Source: Spirochaetaceae bacterium (GTDB lineage Bacteria; Spirochaetota; Spirochaetia; Treponematales; Breznakiellaceae). Taken from it: a DNA stretch of 41,152 nucleotides. Within the stretch, counting starts at the first letter, position 1, and each line of letters opens with the position of its first letter. Below the pieces are notes generated by a model, which ran no database searches, had not been told where the DNA came from, and saw only the letters and a program-made list of their open reading frames with translations. Both the position numbers and the translations under genes were made by a program. The stretch spans positions 1 to 41,152 of the forward strand of contig JAISIL010000095.1 of the NCBI GenBank assembly GCA_031262035.1. Reading direction: 5' to 3'. This document shows, in pieces, positions 1 to 8,528 of this stretch.

Positions 1-2
1 AT

Positions 3-449
3 GTTGCACCTGCAAAGAAAGTGCAGATTAAGATAAAAGAAGTGCGTAATGCCGATACCAATGCGCAGATTGTCGCACAGAATATTGCAAGACAATTGGT
101 TGCACGTGGTTCATTCCGCCGTGTTATGAAAACAGCCATTTCCAATGCAATCAAAAAGGGAAATGCACAAGGGATTAAAGTCAGGCTTTCCGGACGTCTT
201 GGTGGCGCTGAAATGTCTAGAACCGAAGAGGCCAAGGAAGGGCGTATCCCCCTGCATACCCTGCGGGCGGACATAGATTATGGTTTTGCCGAAGCCCATA
301 CAACCTTTGGTTCGATTGGCTGCAAGGTCTGGATATACAACGGTATGAAATATGGGAAAGAACAAAAAGAAGATGCCGGTGCATTAGTCAGGCGTCGCAG
401 AGACCATGGTGAAGACCGTGATAACAGAGAAAGAGGAGACAGGAGTTAA
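3..449 (+). CDS. rpsC: 30S ribosomal protein S3, C-terminal part (5' end outside window)
   Basis: The frame is open from the first bases of the window, so the gene starts upstream and about 149 C-terminal residues are visible. The segment [11 protein letters not shown], then [17 protein letters not shown] and the closing GCKVWIY are characteristic of the S3 C-terminal domain, which sits at the mRNA entry channel of the small subunit. The protein ends in a charged Arg/Asp/Glu tail after residue 345 (base numbering about 370-449), as many S3 proteins do. It is followed after 2 bases by rplP, the usual S10-operon order. The product is certain; the N-terminal KH domain cannot be seen. Confidence 0.97.
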   Translation, partial: VAPAKKVQIKIKEVRNADTNAQIVAQNIARQLVARGSFRRVMKTAISNAIKKGNAQGIKVRLSGRLGGAEMSRTEEAKEGRIPLHTLRADIDYGFAEAHTTFGSIGCKVWIYNGMKYGKEQKEDAGALVRRRRDHGEDRDNRERGDRS

Positions 450-451
450 TC

Positions 452-874
452 ATGCTTAGTCCGAAAAGAGTGCGCCGACGGAAGGTTCAGCGCGGAAATA
501 TGCCAGGAAATGCAACACGAGGTAACACTGTTTGTTTTGGTGAATACGGTTTGGTTGCATTGGAAAGAATGTGGATTACGAACCGGCAAATCGAGGCAGC
601 TCGTATTGCAATGAACAGACATGTGAAACGCGGTGGAAAGCTCTGGATTCGAATTTTCCCCGATAAACCGTATTCAAAGAAACCTGCTGAAACACGCATG
701 GGTAAAGGAAAGGGTGCACCTGAATATTGGGTAGCTGTTGTAAAACCGGGAACGGTAATGTTTGAATTGGGTGGTATTAGCAAGGAATTGGCTACAGGCG
801 CTATGGAGCTTGCATCTGCTAAATTACCAATCAAAACAAAGATTGTAGCCCGTGCAGATTTTGAGTTAGGTTGA
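452..874 (+). CDS. rplP: 50S ribosomal protein L16
   Basis: The 140-residue product matches the normal length of L16, a large-subunit protein near the peptidyl-transferase centre and the A-site tRNA elbow. It opens with [15 protein letters not shown] and contains the family signature blocks [21 protein letters not shown] and RMGKGKG (residues about 50-90). The ATG at 452 follows AGGAG in the end of rpsC. It lies between rpsC and rpmC as in nearly all bacteria, and is surely cotranscribed with them. Nothing odd is seen. Confidence 0.98.
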   Translation: MLSPKRVRRRKVQRGNMPGNATRGNTVCFGEYGLVALERMWITNRQIEAARIAMNRHVKRGGKLWIRIFPDKPYSKKPAETRMGKGKGAPEYWVAVVKPGTVMFELGGISKELATGAMELASAKLPIKTKIVARADFELG

Positions 875-893
875 TAGGAAAGAGGTTGTATAT

Positions 894-1112
894 ATGAAGA
901 ATTCGTTTAGAAATTTATCGTTTGCTGAATTAAAGGCAAAACGAGACGAATTAAACAGGAAATACATGGAACTGAGGTTTCAGATGGTGATTGGACATGT
1001 GGATAATCCTTTACAAAAAAGGGTTATGAGGCGCCAAATTGCAAGGCTCAATACTCTTATTGCAGAACATGGGCTTGGCATTGAACGCAAAACAGTGGCG
1101 GAGAAAAAATAA
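894..1112 (+). CDS. rpmC: 50S ribosomal protein L29
   Basis: The 72-residue product is a small helical-hairpin protein of the size of L29, which sits at the polypeptide exit tunnel and contributes to the docking site for trigger factor and SRP. The diagnostic parts are [26 protein letters not shown] and [14 protein letters not shown]. The stop codon overlaps the start of rpsQ by one base (TAATG), so translation of the two is probably coupled. Position between rplP and rpsQ is the standard S10-operon order. Confidence 0.97.
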   Translation: MKNSFRNLSFAELKAKRDELNRKYMELRFQMVIGHVDNPLQKRVMRRQIARLNTLIAEHGLGIERKTVAEKK

Positions 1113-1372
1113 TGGAAGCAGTGAAGAGCAAGAAAAGAGAGTTTGTAGGTATTGTCAAGAGTGATAAAATGGATAAAACCATTGTAGTTACTGTTCAAAC
1201 TACAACTTTGCATCCTCTGTATAAAAAATATGTTCGTCGCAGCAAGAAATTGAAGGCGCATGATGAGGCCAATGAGGCAAAGATTGGCGACACAGTTCGA
1301 GTAATTGAATGTCGGCCTATCAGCAAAGAAAAGCACTGGAAATTAGTTGAGATTATGGAGAGAGCAAAATGA
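1112..1372 (+). CDS. rpsQ: 30S ribosomal protein S17
   Basis: The 86-residue product is S17, a primary 16S rRNA-binding protein with an OB fold. Visible signatures are [18 protein letters not shown] near the N-terminus and [19 protein letters not shown] followed by [18 protein letters not shown]. It overlaps rpmC by one base and rplN by four bases (ATGA), so it sits in a tightly coupled string. It is the last gene of the classical S10 operon. Confidence 0.98.
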   Translation: MEAVKSKKREFVGIVKSDKMDKTIVVTVQTTTLHPLYKKYVRRSKKLKAHDEANEAKIGDTVRVIECRPISKEKHWKLVEIMERAK

Positions 1373-1737
1373 TTCAGGTAGAAACATTTCTGAATGTTGC
1401 CGATAACTCAGGTGCAAAATTAGCCCAGTGCATTAAGGTGCTGGGCGGTTCAAAGCGAAAATATGCATCGATTGGCGATATTGTAGTAGTTGCAATAAAA
1501 GATGCATTGCCTACTTCTACCATTAAAAAGGGAACGGTAGAGCGTGCGGTGATTGTTCGTGTGCACAAAGAATACCGCAGGCCGGATGGCACATACATTC
1601 GTTTTGACGATAATGCCTGTGTTATTATTGATGGGGCAATGAACCCTAAGGGAAAGCGTATTTTCGGGCCGGTTGCCCGTGAATTAAGGGAGAAAGACTT
1701 TATGAAGATTGTTTCCCTTGCGCCGGAGGTTTTATAA
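1369..1737 (+). CDS. rplN: 50S ribosomal protein L14
   Basis: The product is 122 residues, the canonical L14 length. It starts [17 protein letters not shown] and contains [13 protein letters not shown], the basic loop and the C-terminal [21 protein letters not shown]14 lies at the subunit interface, contacting 16S helix 14, and is the binding target of the silencing factor RsfS. It overlaps rpsQ (ATGA) and rplX (TAATGG, one base). It begins the spc operon block, which has no separate promoter here because the S10 and spc genes are continuous. Confidence 0.98.
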   Translation: MIQVETFLNVADNSGAKLAQCIKVLGGSKRKYASIGDIVVVAIKDALPTSTIKKGTVERAVIVRVHKEYRRPDGTYIRFDDNACVIIDGAMNPKGKRIFGPVARELREKDFMKIVSLAPEVL

Positions 1738-2063
1738 TGGCAGAAACAAAGCAGCATAAATTTAAGATTAAGAAAGAAGATACGGTCCAAATTATCACCG
1801 GCAAGGATAAGGGAAAACGAGGCCGTATATTAAAGATTATGCGGGACAAAGATAGGGTTGTCGTTGAAGGCGCAAATTTGGTAAAGAAGGCCCAGAAACG
1901 AAGAAACCAGAATGATAGAGGTGGTATTGTCGAAGTTGAAGCCCCTATTCATAGTTCTAATGTAATGATTGTCTGTAAAAAATGTGGGCCAACAAGGGTT
2001 GGTTACAAGATTGAAGGAGACAAGAAAATTCGTGTTTGTCGTAAATGCGGGGAGGCCTTATAA
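1737..2063 (+). CDS. rplX: 50S ribosomal protein L24 (zinc-ribbon form)
   Basis: The 108-residue product begins with a KOW domain ([20 protein letters not shown], residues about 9-28) and continues with the L24 block [19 protein letters not shown]24 starts assembly of the large subunit. The C-terminal part has CKKC (residues about 80-83) and CRKC (about 102-105) in place of the non-cysteine version, so this is the zinc-binding (C+) form. The stop overlaps the rplE start by one base. Confidence 0.98.
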   Translation: MAETKQHKFKIKKEDTVQIITGKDKGKRGRILKIMRDKDRVVVEGANLVKKAQKRRNQNDRGGIVEVEAPIHSSNVMIVCKKCGPTRVGYKIEGDKKIRVCRKCGEAL

Positions 2064-2644
2064 TGAGTGAAAAAAAAGAAAAAGCCGCTCCGGTGAAGGT
2101 AATGGAACCTCGCTTGAAAAAACAATACCGCGAGAAATTTGCTGCTGAACTGTTTAAGGATTTTGCTTATACTTCAACGATGCAGACGCCAAAACTTGAA
2201 AAAATAGTGGTGAGTATGGGTGTTGGCGAGGCGCTGACAAACAAAAAACTCCTTGATGCAGCCATTACCGACCTGACCCAGATTACCGGTCAGCATGCGG
2301 TAAAAACAAAGGCACGAAAGAGTATTGCAAACTTTAAGATCAGGGAAGGCCAGGAAATTGGTTGTAAAGTAACTCTTCGTGGCGCTATGATGTATGAATT
2401 CCTGGACAGGCTGGTCAATGTGGCTTTGCCTCGTGTTAAGGACTTCCGTGGAGTTAATCAGAATGCATTTGATGGACATGGTAATTATGCACTTGGTATT
2501 ACCGAGCAGATTATCTTTCCGGAAATTGATTTTGATAAAATTGAACGGGTTGCCGGTTTAAACATTGTTATTTGCACAAGCGCAAAAACAGACGCAGAAG
2601 CAAAAGCATTGTTAAGCAAATTTGGCATGCCGTTCAGGAAATAG
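2063..2644 (+). CDS. rplE: 50S ribosomal protein L5
   Basis: The product is 193 residues from the ATG at 2063, which overlaps the rplX stop; an in-frame GTG 18 bases upstream lies inside rplX and is less likely. Signatures are [36 protein letters not shown] and [21 protein letters not shown]5 binds 5S rRNA with L18. An N-terminal lysine-rich lead of about 15 residues precedes the conserved fold. The downstream neighbour is rpsN, as usual. Confidence 0.98.
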   Translation: MSEKKEKAAPVKVMEPRLKKQYREKFAAELFKDFAYTSTMQTPKLEKIVVSMGVGEALTNKKLLDAAITDLTQITGQHAVKTKARKSIANFKIREGQEIGCKVTLRGAMMYEFLDRLVNVALPRVKDFRGVNQNAFDGHGNYALGITEQIIFPEIDFDKIERVAGLNIVICTSAKTDAEAKALLSKFGMPFRK

Positions 2645-2657
2645 GACAGGAGATTGT

Positions 2658-2843
2658 ATGGCAAGAAAAGCAATGATAATTAAAGCCTTGCGGAAGCCTA
2701 AATATTCAACAAGAAAGGTCAATCGTTGTAGAATTTGTGGAAGGCCGAGAGGCTATTTGCGCAAGTATGAAATGTGTCGTCTTTGCTTTCGTAAGCTTGC
2801 GAGCGAGGGATTAATCCCTGGCGTAACTAAATCGAGTTGGTAG
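2658..2843 (+). CDS. rpsN: 30S ribosomal protein S14, type Z (zinc-binding)
   Basis: The product is 61 residues, the length of the short zinc-binding S14. The start at 2658 follows GGACAGGAGATTGT, a good Shine-Dalgarno; a longer reading from 2622 would sit inside rplE. Four cysteines (CRIC near residues 22-25 and CRLC near 38-41) form the zinc site, within [16 protein letters not shown]14 is in the 30S head next to the decoding site. A 6-bp inverted repeat straddles its stop codon. Confidence 0.97.
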   Translation: MARKAMIIKALRKPKYSTRKVNRCRICGRPRGYLRKYEMCRLCFRKLASEGLIPGVTKSSW

Positions 2844-2859
2844 TAGATGAAATATCTAC
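2843..2859 (+). promoter_or_regulatory. short hairpin between rpsN and rpsH
   Basis: A perfect 6-bp inverted repeat (stem GTAGAT, loop GAAAT, stem ATCTAC) lies at the rpsN stop codon and ends directly before the rpsH Shine-Dalgarno GTAGGAG. It could tune rpsH initiation. S8 is a known translational repressor of the spc operon in E. coli, but this hairpin lacks the size of the S8 target, so that link is only a thought. Confidence 0.35.
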
Positions 2860-2874
2860 ATGTAGGAGAATAGA

Positions 2875-3273
2875 ATGAGCGTTTCTGATCCCATTGCGGA
2901 CATGCTAACCAAAATCCGGAATGCCGGAATGGCAAAGCACGAAAAGGTTGATATTCCAGCTTCGAATATCAAACTGGAAATTATCAAGATTTTAAAGACC
3001 GAAGGGTATATCAAAAACTTCAAGAGAATGCCTGTTGACGGAAAGGATACTATCAGAATACTCTTGAGGTATGATGATATTACAGCGCCCGTTATTCATG
3101 GCATAGAAAAAGTGTCAAAACCCGGACGGCGCGTCTACCTTGGGTATAAAAATATGCCAAGGGTATATAACGGATACGGAACCATGATTGTGTCTACTTC
3201 GATTGGCGTTACTACAGGCAGGAAGGCTGTCGAACGGAAGGTAGGCGGTGAAGTTATCTGTAAGGTTTGGTGA
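2875..3273 (+). CDS. rpsH: 30S ribosomal protein S8
   Basis: The 132-residue product starts [20 protein letters not shown] and ends [18 protein letters not shown], both diagnostic for S8. S8 binds the central domain of 16S rRNA early in 30S assembly and represses spc-operon translation in several bacteria. AGGAG lies 7-8 bases before the ATG. It is spaced 31 bases from rpsN and 9 from rplF. Confidence 0.98.
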   Translation: MSVSDPIADMLTKIRNAGMAKHEKVDIPASNIKLEIIKILKTEGYIKNFKRMPVDGKDTIRILLRYDDITAPVIHGIEKVSKPGRRVYLGYKNMPRVYNGYGTMIVSTSIGVTTGRKAVERKVGGEVICKVW

Positions 3274-3282
3274 GGTGAAGGT

Positions 3283-3822
3283 ATGTCGCGAATAGGAAAT
3301 ATTCCTGTTAAGGTTCCTCAAGGTGTTAAAGTATCGTTTGACGACCTTGTGATGCATGTTGAAGGGCCTAAAGGAAAGTTAAGCCAAGGGTATCACGGTG
3401 TTATTAGCTTTACACAAGAGGCTGATGCAATTCTTGTAGGCCGTGCAAACGAAGAGAAGCAGACGAAGTCTTATCATGGGCTTTACCGGAATCTTCTCAA
3501 TAATATGGTAGTTGGTGTCAGCACAGGTTGGACAAAGAACCTTTTAATTACCGGTGTTGGTTATCGTGCAGAAGTTCAGGGTAATATTTTGGTTTTGAGT
3601 CTTGGTTTTTCCAGTGATATTTATATGGGAATTCCGGATGACATTAAGGTCGCAGTTGAAGCAAATACCAAAATTACCGTAACGGGTATTGATAAACAAC
3701 GGGTAGGTGAGTTTTCTGCACAGGTGCGCAAATTGAGGCCTCCTGAGCCCTATAAGGGTAAGGGAATTCGCTATGAAGATGAACATATCCGCCGAAAGGT
3801 CGGTAAGTCGGGCGTTAAATAA
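3283..3822 (+). CDS. rplF: 50S ribosomal protein L6
   Basis: The 179-residue product begins [17 protein letters not shown] and ends with the L6 signature block [16 protein letters not shown] followed by [11 protein letters not shown]6 is located near the GTPase-associated centre and the sarcin-ricin loop. Length equals the family norm. GAGGTGAAGGT precedes the ATG as the ribosome-binding site. Confidence 0.98.
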   Translation: MSRIGNIPVKVPQGVKVSFDDLVMHVEGPKGKLSQGYHGVISFTQEADAILVGRANEEKQTKSYHGLYRNLLNNMVVGVSTGWTKNLLITGVGYRAEVQGNILVLSLGFSSDIYMGIPDDIKVAVEANTKITVTGIDKQRVGEFSAQVRKLRPPEPYKGKGIRYEDEHIRRKVGKSGVK

Positions 3823-3849
3823 GGCCTAAGGAAGAAGAAGGGTAGATAT

Positions 3850-4212
3850 ATGATTCGGAAGATGTTGGAAAAAGATAGAAAACGGGCAAAACGGAAGGTT
3901 CATATTAGGAAAACGATTTCCGGAACTGCCGAAAGGCCAAGAATGTCTGTTTTCAGAAGCAACAAGTCGCTTTCTATTCAGGTTATTGATGACACAAAGG
4001 GGAATACTCTTTGTTCAGCATCAACACTGGAAAAAGATTTGCGAAATATAAAGAAGAATATCGAAGGAGCCGGTCAATTGGGCGAAATTATGGGCAAGCG
4101 GCTTTTGGAAAAGAATATAAAGACTGTGGTATTTGACCGAAATGGTTATTTATATCATGGTGTTGTAAAAGCTATGGCGGACGGAGCCAGAAAATCCGGC
4201 TTGGTGTTGTAG
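3850..4212 (+). CDS. rplR: 50S ribosomal protein L18
   Basis: The 120-residue product contains the N-terminal basic arm [18 protein letters not shown], then [20 protein letters not shown] and the C-terminal [22 protein letters not shown] block typical of L18. L18 binds 5S rRNA together with L5 and mediates its attachment to 23S rRNA. It sits between rplF and rpsE as in other spc operons. Confidence 0.98.
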   Translation: MIRKMLEKDRKRAKRKVHIRKTISGTAERPRMSVFRSNKSLSIQVIDDTKGNTLCSASTLEKDLRNIKKNIEGAGQLGEIMGKRLLEKNIKTVVFDRNGYLYHGVVKAMADGARKSGLVL

Positions 4213-4220
4213 GGGGAAGA

Positions 4221-4910
4221 ATGGACAGTTCAGAAATGAATGAAAAAGAAGAGATTCGGACAGAGGTTCCTGTCGAAGAAAATACTCAGGTAGAAACACA
4301 GCAGGAAGAGGCTTCCGGTCAGGAAGGCCGTGGACGCGATGGCAGGCATGAAGGCCGTGGCGACAGACGCGGTGGGAGAGGCCGTGGCGATAGGCGGAAT
4401 CGTGACCGAAACCGGGACGGTGAAGGCTCTGAAAAGGAATTTGTTGAGAAATTGGTTAAGCTCAATAGAACTGCCAAGGTTGTAAAGGGTGGCCGTCGTT
4501 TCTCTTTTTCGGCTCTGGTTGTTGTTGGTGACCGAAAAGGCCGTGTTGGCTATGGTTTTGGTAAGGCGAACGATGTTTCTGAAGCAATTAAAAAGAGCAC
4601 CGAAAGGGCAAAAAGGAATTTGATTCAGCTTCCGGTAAAAAACGGCACTATTCCCCATGAAGTTATTGGAAAATTCAAGGCTTCCAGGGTTTTGTTAAAG
4701 CCGGCTTGTTCAGGAACAGGAATTATTGCAGGCGGTCCGGTGCGGGCTATAATGGAAGCAGGCGGTATAACTGATGTGTTGTCAAAATCAATTGGAGCAT
4801 CCAGCCAATACAATGTGGTAAAGGCTGCTTTTAATTGTATTGAAAAGATGCTAAATGCAAAAAGCGTAGCGAAAAACCGTGGAAAGGTAATTTCCAATAT
4901 GTGGGGTTAA
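4221..4910 (+). CDS. rpsE: 30S ribosomal protein S5 with long acidic and RG-rich N-terminal extension
   Basis: The C-terminal 160 residues are a normal S5: [36 protein letters not shown], and [19 protein letters not shown]5 acts at the mRNA entry site and in translational fidelity. The first 70 residues are unusual: an acidic segment (residues 5-36) is followed by a segment of repeated RG, GR and RD pairs (residues about 36-68) without predicted structure. S5 is commonly near 165 residues, this one 229. ATG 4221 follows AGGGGGAAGA, so the extension is probably translated; no later start before the S5 core has a comparable ribosome-binding site. Confidence 0.97.
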   Translation: MDSSEMNEKEEIRTEVPVEENTQVETQQEEASGQEGRGRDGRHEGRGDRRGGRGRGDRRNRDRNRDGEGSEKEFVEKLVKLNRTAKVVKGGRRFSFSALVVVGDRKGRVGYGFGKANDVSEAIKKSTERAKRNLIQLPVKNGTIPHEVIGKFKASRVLLKPACSGTGIIAGGPVRAIMEAGGITDVLSKSIGASSQYNVVKAAFNCIEKMLNAKSVAKNRGKVISNMWG

Positions 4911-4912
4911 TT

Positions 4913-5095
4913 ATGGCGAAGATAAAGGTGAAACTTGTTCGCAGTACAATAGCTTGTTTGCCCAAACAAAGAGCAACGGTTCGTGCTTTGGGTTTACGAA
5001 AAATCAGTTCTGAGAGGGTTCACGATGATAATCCGGTAATCCGTGGGATGATTCGTGTTGTTGAGCATCTGGTTAAAGTAGAAGAGGCGAAGTAA
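4913..5095 (+). CDS. rpmD: 50S ribosomal protein L30
   Basis: The 60-residue product starts [19 protein letters not shown] and contains [18 protein letters not shown], the L30 core. The ATG at 4913 is two bases after the rpsE stop; a GTG 12 bases upstream lies within rpsE and is rejected. L30 is a small peripheral large-subunit protein near 5S rRNA. The stop overlaps the rplO start by one base. Confidence 0.97.
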   Translation: MAKIKVKLVRSTIACLPKQRATVRALGLRKISSERVHDDNPVIRGMIRVVEHLVKVEEAK

Positions 5096-5535
5096 TGCAG
5101 GATTTTAATTTGCATGCTCCATCTGGAGCTAATAAAAAGAAAAGAATTGTAGGACGCGGGCAAGGCTCAGGGCGTGGAACAACGGCAGGTAAGGGCAACA
5201 AGGGGCAGCAATCCCGTTCCGGTGGAAAAACCTATATTGGTTTTGAAGGCGGTCAGATGCCTCTTTACCGGAGGCTTGCGCACCGGGGTTTTTCCAATTA
5301 TCCCTTCAAAAAAGAATGGGAAGTAGTGAATCTGGCTGAAATAGAAAAGAAGTTTCAAGCCGGTGAAACGGTTAGTGTCGAAAATCTGGTGAAAAAAGGT
5401 CTTATAAAAGGAAAGGCAAATGTAAAAATTCTTGGCGATGGCGACTTGACAAAGAATCTTGCCTTTGAAGTTACTGCTATGTCTGCTTCAGCTAAGGAAA
5501 AAATAACCAAAGCTGGTGGAAGTATTAAGGAATAA
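5095..5535 (+). CDS. rplO: 50S ribosomal protein L15
   Basis: The 146-residue product has the glycine-rich N-terminal arm [21 protein letters not shown] and the signature [21 protein letters not shown], both diagnostic of L15, a late-assembling protein that spans domains II and V of 23S rRNA. It overlaps rpmD by one base and is followed after three bases by secY, the conserved rplO-secY pair. Confidence 0.98.
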   Translation: MQDFNLHAPSGANKKKRIVGRGQGSGRGTTAGKGNKGQQSRSGGKTYIGFEGGQMPLYRRLAHRGFSNYPFKKEWEVVNLAEIEKKFQAGETVSVENLVKKGLIKGKANVKILGDGDLTKNLAFEVTAMSASAKEKITKAGGSIKE

Positions 5536-5538
5536 AAG

Positions 5539-6867
5539 ATGGCTAATGCGTTTGTAGGTGTATTCAGAGTAAAAGAACTCCGGGAAAGAATCCTTTTTAC
5601 GCTTGTTATGCTGGTAATATTCAGGCTGGGAGCAGTGCTTCCTATTCCTGGCGTAAATGTGCAGGAATTAAATGCCTATTTTCTTTCTCAGCAGAATTCA
5701 GGTAATGCGATAATTGATTATCTGGACTTTTTTGCAGGCGGTGCTTTCTCAAATTTCTCGGTTTTCATGCTGGGAATTATGCCATACATCTCTATGTCAA
5801 TCATTATGCAGGTTCTTATTCTTATCTTTCCTTCTTTGAAGAAGATTTCACAGGAAGAAGGCGGTAAAAAAAGAATACAGATGTATCAGCGTGTGGGAAC
5901 TGTGGTGGTTTGTATCATACAGTCCTTTGCAGTTACCCAGTATGCACAGGCTATTTCACGGAGTGTTGAGAACCTTCTGAGTATATCAATTGTTCCATTC
6001 ACTTTGCTGGCTATATTGACAGTTACAACGGGGACAATGTTCCTTATGTGGATCGGTGAGCAAATTACCAAACGGGGTATCGGTAACGGTATTAGCCTGT
6101 TGATTTTTGCCGGTATTGTGGCACGGCTTCCCGATGCTGTTTGGGAACTGATTGGCAGGGTTCGTTCCGGCGACCTTAATCTGGTGTTTGTTATTGTAGC
6201 TTTGGTGATGTTTGTTGTTGTTGTAGCTTTGGTTGTGTATGAACAACAGGGGCAGCGGAAAATTCCCGTGCACTATGCAAAGAGGGTTGTGGGCAGACGC
6301 ATGTATGGTGCGCAGAGTACCTATATTCCCTTTAAGATTAATCCTTCGGGGGTTATTCCGGTTATTTTTGCTTCGTCAATTTTGACCTTCCCCCTGCAGA
6401 TTGCCACAACTTTTGGTGCTAATTGGCCTTGGTTGGCTGCTGTTTCAAGGGCGCTGAATCCGCAGGGTGTGTTATATAATGTGTTGTATGTGTTATTCAT
6501 CATATTCTTTGCGTATTTTTATACACAAATTACATTGAATCCGATTGAAATTGCAAAGAATATACGGGAAAATGGTGGTTCTATTCCGGGAATTAGAACG
6601 GAACAAATCGAGAAGTATCTTACAAAGATTTTGAACAGGATTGTGTTGCCCGGTTCTTTGTATCTGGCTGTGATTGCGGTGCTTCCTTCTATTATACAGG
6701 AGTTCTTCAACTTTCCGGCATCAATCTCGTATTTGATGGGAGGTACTTCGCTGTTAATCCTGGTAGGTGTTGATTTGGATACAATGAGTCAGATTGAGGC
6801 TCTGTTAAAAATGCACCATCATGATGGTTTAACACGAAAAGGCCACTTGAGGGGACGGAATCTGTAA
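5539..6867 (+). CDS. secY: protein translocase subunit SecY
   Basis: The 442-residue product is the pore-forming subunit of the SecYEG translocon in the inner membrane. Ten hydrophobic segments can be followed, starting RILFTLVMLVIFRLGAVLPIPG (residues 18-39). FFAGGAFSNFSVFMLGIMPYIS matches the plug and second helix. The cytosolic loop with KRVVGRRMYGAQSTYIPFKIN and the final loop GTSLLILVGVDLDTM followed by RGRNL are typical. It is the last gene of the spc block; adk, map and infA, which follow secY in many bacteria, are absent here. Confidence 0.98.
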   Translation: MANAFVGVFRVKELRERILFTLVMLVIFRLGAVLPIPGVNVQELNAYFLSQQNSGNAIIDYLDFFAGGAFSNFSVFMLGIMPYISMSIIMQVLILIFPSLKKISQEEGGKKRIQMYQRVGTVVVCIIQSFAVTQYAQAISRSVENLLSISIVPFTLLAILTVTTGTMFLMWIGEQITKRGIGNGISLLIFAGIVARLPDAVWELIGRVRSGDLNLVFVIVALVMFVVVVALVVYEQQGQRKIPVHYAKRVVGRRMYGAQSTYIPFKINPSGVIPVIFASSILTFPLQIATTFGANWPWLAAVSRALNPQGVLYNVLYVLFIIFFAYFYTQITLNPIEIAKNIRENGGSIPGIRTEQIEKYLTKILNRIVLPGSLYLAVIAVLPSIIQEFFNFPASISYLMGGTSLLILVGVDLDTMSQIEALLKMHHHDGLTRKGHLRGRNL

Positions 6868-6875
6868 TTTTTTTT

Positions 6876-6905
6876 AAAACTCGCTTGACCAAAAACGGGT
6901 TTTTT
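6876..6905 (+). terminator. rho-independent terminator after secY, overlapping the next promoter
   Basis: AAAACTCG (6876-6883) can pair with CGGGTTTT (6896-6903) with one T-G wobble, and the 3' arm runs into six T residues. The stem is modest and the loop contains the -35 box of the downstream rpmJ promoter, so terminator and promoter occupy the same DNA. Confidence 0.55.
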
Positions 6906-6913
6906 AGTATATT
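6885..6913 (+). promoter_or_regulatory. sigma-70 type promoter of the alpha operon
   Basis: TTGACC (6885-6890), a 17-base spacer and TATATT (6908-6913) form a near-consensus promoter. Transcription should begin near 6920, right at the base of a hairpin (6921-6937), and drive rpmJ to rplQ separately from the upstream r-protein genes. Confidence 0.8.
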
Positions 6914-6920
6914 AAATAAG

Positions 6921-6937
6921 GTGCGGTAGAACCGCAC
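6921..6937 (+). promoter_or_regulatory. 5'-leader hairpin of rpmJ
   Basis: GTGCGGT and ACCGCAC form a perfect 7-bp stem with the three-base loop AGA. It begins where the transcript should start and ends six bases before the rpmJ Shine-Dalgarno GAGGAG. It could stabilise the 5' end or serve as a protein-binding operator; S4 controls alpha operons in some bacteria, though by a larger pseudoknot. Confidence 0.6.
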
Positions 6938-6956
6938 GCGAGAGGAGTTAATAGGG

Positions 6957-7070
6957 ATGAAAGTCCGAACTAGTGTAAAACCGATTTGCGATAAATGCAA
7001 GGTTATCAAACGGAATGGGATTGTCCGCATTGTGTGTGAAAACCCCAAGCATAAGCAAAAGCAGGGTTAG
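6957..7070 (+). CDS. rpmJ: 50S ribosomal protein L36 (zinc-binding)
   Basis: This 37-residue gene reads [14 protein letters not shown] at the N-terminus and ends [11 protein letters not shown], the L36 signature. The zinc ligands Cys11, Cys14, Cys27 and His32 are all present. GAGGAG lies 7-8 bases before the ATG. L36 sits near the peptidyl-transferase centre and is the last protein to join in large-subunit assembly. It opens the alpha operon, and its stop is 8 bases before rpsM. Confidence 0.97.
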   Translation: MKVRTSVKPICDKCKVIKRNGIVRIVCENPKHKQKQG

Positions 7071-7078
7071 GAGAGAGT

Positions 7079-7444
7079 ATGGCTCGTATTTCAGGTGTTG
7101 ACCTTCCGAACAAGCATGTCAATATTGCTTTGACCTATATTTTTGGGATAGGCCGTTCAAGTGCGGATGAGATTTGTGAGAAGGCTAAAATTGATCCGAT
7201 GCGCTTAATCAATGATTTATCGCAGGAAGAACTCAATTCGCTCAGACAGCTCATTGATAATGATTATAAAGTTGAAGGCCGCTTGCGAACTGAGATAGCC
7301 TTAAATATCAAGAGGCTTATGGATATTGGTTGTTATAGAGGCTTAAGGCATAGGAAGGGCTTGCCTTTACGGGGACAAAGGACACGAACCAATGCGCGTA
7401 CACGCAAAGGTAAGAAGAAGACTGTCGCCGGGAAGAAGAAATAG
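7079..7444 (+). CDS. rpsM: 30S ribosomal protein S13
   Basis: The 121-residue product starts [21 protein letters not shown] and has [11 protein letters not shown] and the C-terminal [18 protein letters not shown], the S13 signature. S13 is in the 30S head, touches the P-site tRNA and bridges to L5. AGGAGAGAGT precedes the start. Order rpmJ-rpsM-rpsK-rpsD-rpoA-rplQ is the standard alpha operon. Confidence 0.98.
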   Translation: MARISGVDLPNKHVNIALTYIFGIGRSSADEICEKAKIDPMRLINDLSQEELNSLRQLIDNDYKVEGRLRTEIALNIKRLMDIGCYRGLRHRKGLPLRGQRTRTNARTRKGKKKTVAGKKK

Positions 7445-7460
7445 GGAGTAGGAGAGTATA

Positions 7461-7850
7461 ATGGCAGGTAATGCAAAAAAGACCAAACGAAAGGAAAAGA
7501 AGTCCGTATATGAAGGCAATGTTTATATACAGGCGACTTTTAACAATACAATTGTGACAATTACAGATTTAATGGGTAATACCATTTCCTGGGCAAGTTC
7601 CGGGCAGTTACAGTTCCGGGGAGCCAAAAAGTCTACGCCTTTTGCTGCACAGTCAGTTACTGAGACTGCTGCCCAGAAGGCAATGCAGGTTGGTTTGCGG
7701 GAAGTGCATGTCTTTGTGAAGGGTCCCGGAATGGGGCGTGAGTCTGCAGTGCGTCAACTTGGGGCGCTTGGAATAAAAGTTCGTTCTATTAATGATGTTA
7801 CGCCTATTCCGCATAATGGTTGCAGGCCGCGGAAGACACGAAGGATGTAA
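7461..7850 (+). CDS. rpsK: 30S ribosomal protein S11
   Basis: The 129-residue product contains [21 protein letters not shown], then [23 protein letters not shown] and the C-terminal [11 protein letters not shown], all standard for S11. S11 lies on the 30S platform beside the Shine-Dalgarno helix. The first 20 residues are lysine-rich. AGTAGGAGAGTATA gives a good ribosome-binding site. Confidence 0.98.
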   Translation: MAGNAKKTKRKEKKSVYEGNVYIQATFNNTIVTITDLMGNTISWASSGQLQFRGAKKSTPFAAQSVTETAAQKAMQVGLREVHVFVKGPGMGRESAVRQLGALGIKVRSINDVTPIPHNGCRPRKTRRM

Positions 7851-7867
7851 GGGAAGGAAGGTAAGAG

Positions 7868-8503
7868 ATGGCAAGATATACAGGCCCGGTTTGCAGATTG
7901 TGCAGGGTTGAACAACAGAAATTAATGCTCAAAGGTGCAAAGTGCAGTAGTGATAAGTGTCCTATCAATAGAAAGAGGCTTGCGCCGGGAAAAGACCCGA
8001 AAGGTCGGCAGGGGAAGCGTTCGGACTATGGAATGCAGTTGCGCGAAAAGCAGAAGCTAAAGAGAATATATGGTATGCAGGAGAAGCAATTCAGTTTGTT
8101 CTTTGAAAGGGCGCTTCGCATGCCTGGTATTACTGGCGAAAATCTTTTTGTGTTGCTTGAAAGAAGACTGGATAATATTGTCTATCGGCTTCGGTTCGCA
8201 ACAAGCAGGAGTCAGGCAAGACAGTTGGTTTTGCATGGGCATATTAGAATAAATGGTAAGAAGGTAAATATTCCTTCGTATCTGGTAAAACCTGGTGATG
8301 AGATTTCTGTAAAAGAAACAAGTCAGAAGATGCCGGTTATTAAAGATGCACTGAAAGAATATGGTAGATCGGGTGTAATGCCTTGGTTCGAACTTGATCC
8401 GGATACTATGAAGGGAAAGTTCCTTGCTGTTCCGCGAAGAAGCGATATTACAGATTTGGTGGACATAAAAGAACAGATGATTGTAGAGTTGTATTCTAAG
8501 TAA
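7868..8503 (+). CDS. rpsD: 30S ribosomal protein S4 (zinc-binding form)
   Basis: The 211-residue product starts MARYTGPVCRLCRVEQ. Cysteines in CRLC and in the later CSSDKC (residues about 9, 12, 26 and 31) make the zinc-binding N-terminal motif. It continues with PGKDPKGRQGKRSDYGMQLREK and an S4 RNA-binding domain (RLDNIVYRLRFATSRSQARQLV, about residues 98-119). S4 initiates 30S assembly and in many bacteria represses the alpha operon. GAAGGAAGGTAAGAG precedes the start. Confidence 0.98.
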   Translation: MARYTGPVCRLCRVEQQKLMLKGAKCSSDKCPINRKRLAPGKDPKGRQGKRSDYGMQLREKQKLKRIYGMQEKQFSLFFERALRMPGITGENLFVLLERRLDNIVYRLRFATSRSQARQLVLHGHIRINGKKVNIPSYLVKPGDEISVKETSQKMPVIKDALKEYGRSGVMPWFELDPDTMKGKFLAVPRRSDITDLVDIKEQMIVELYSK

Positions 8504-8528
8504 AGAATATAAACATTGAGGAGTGTTC

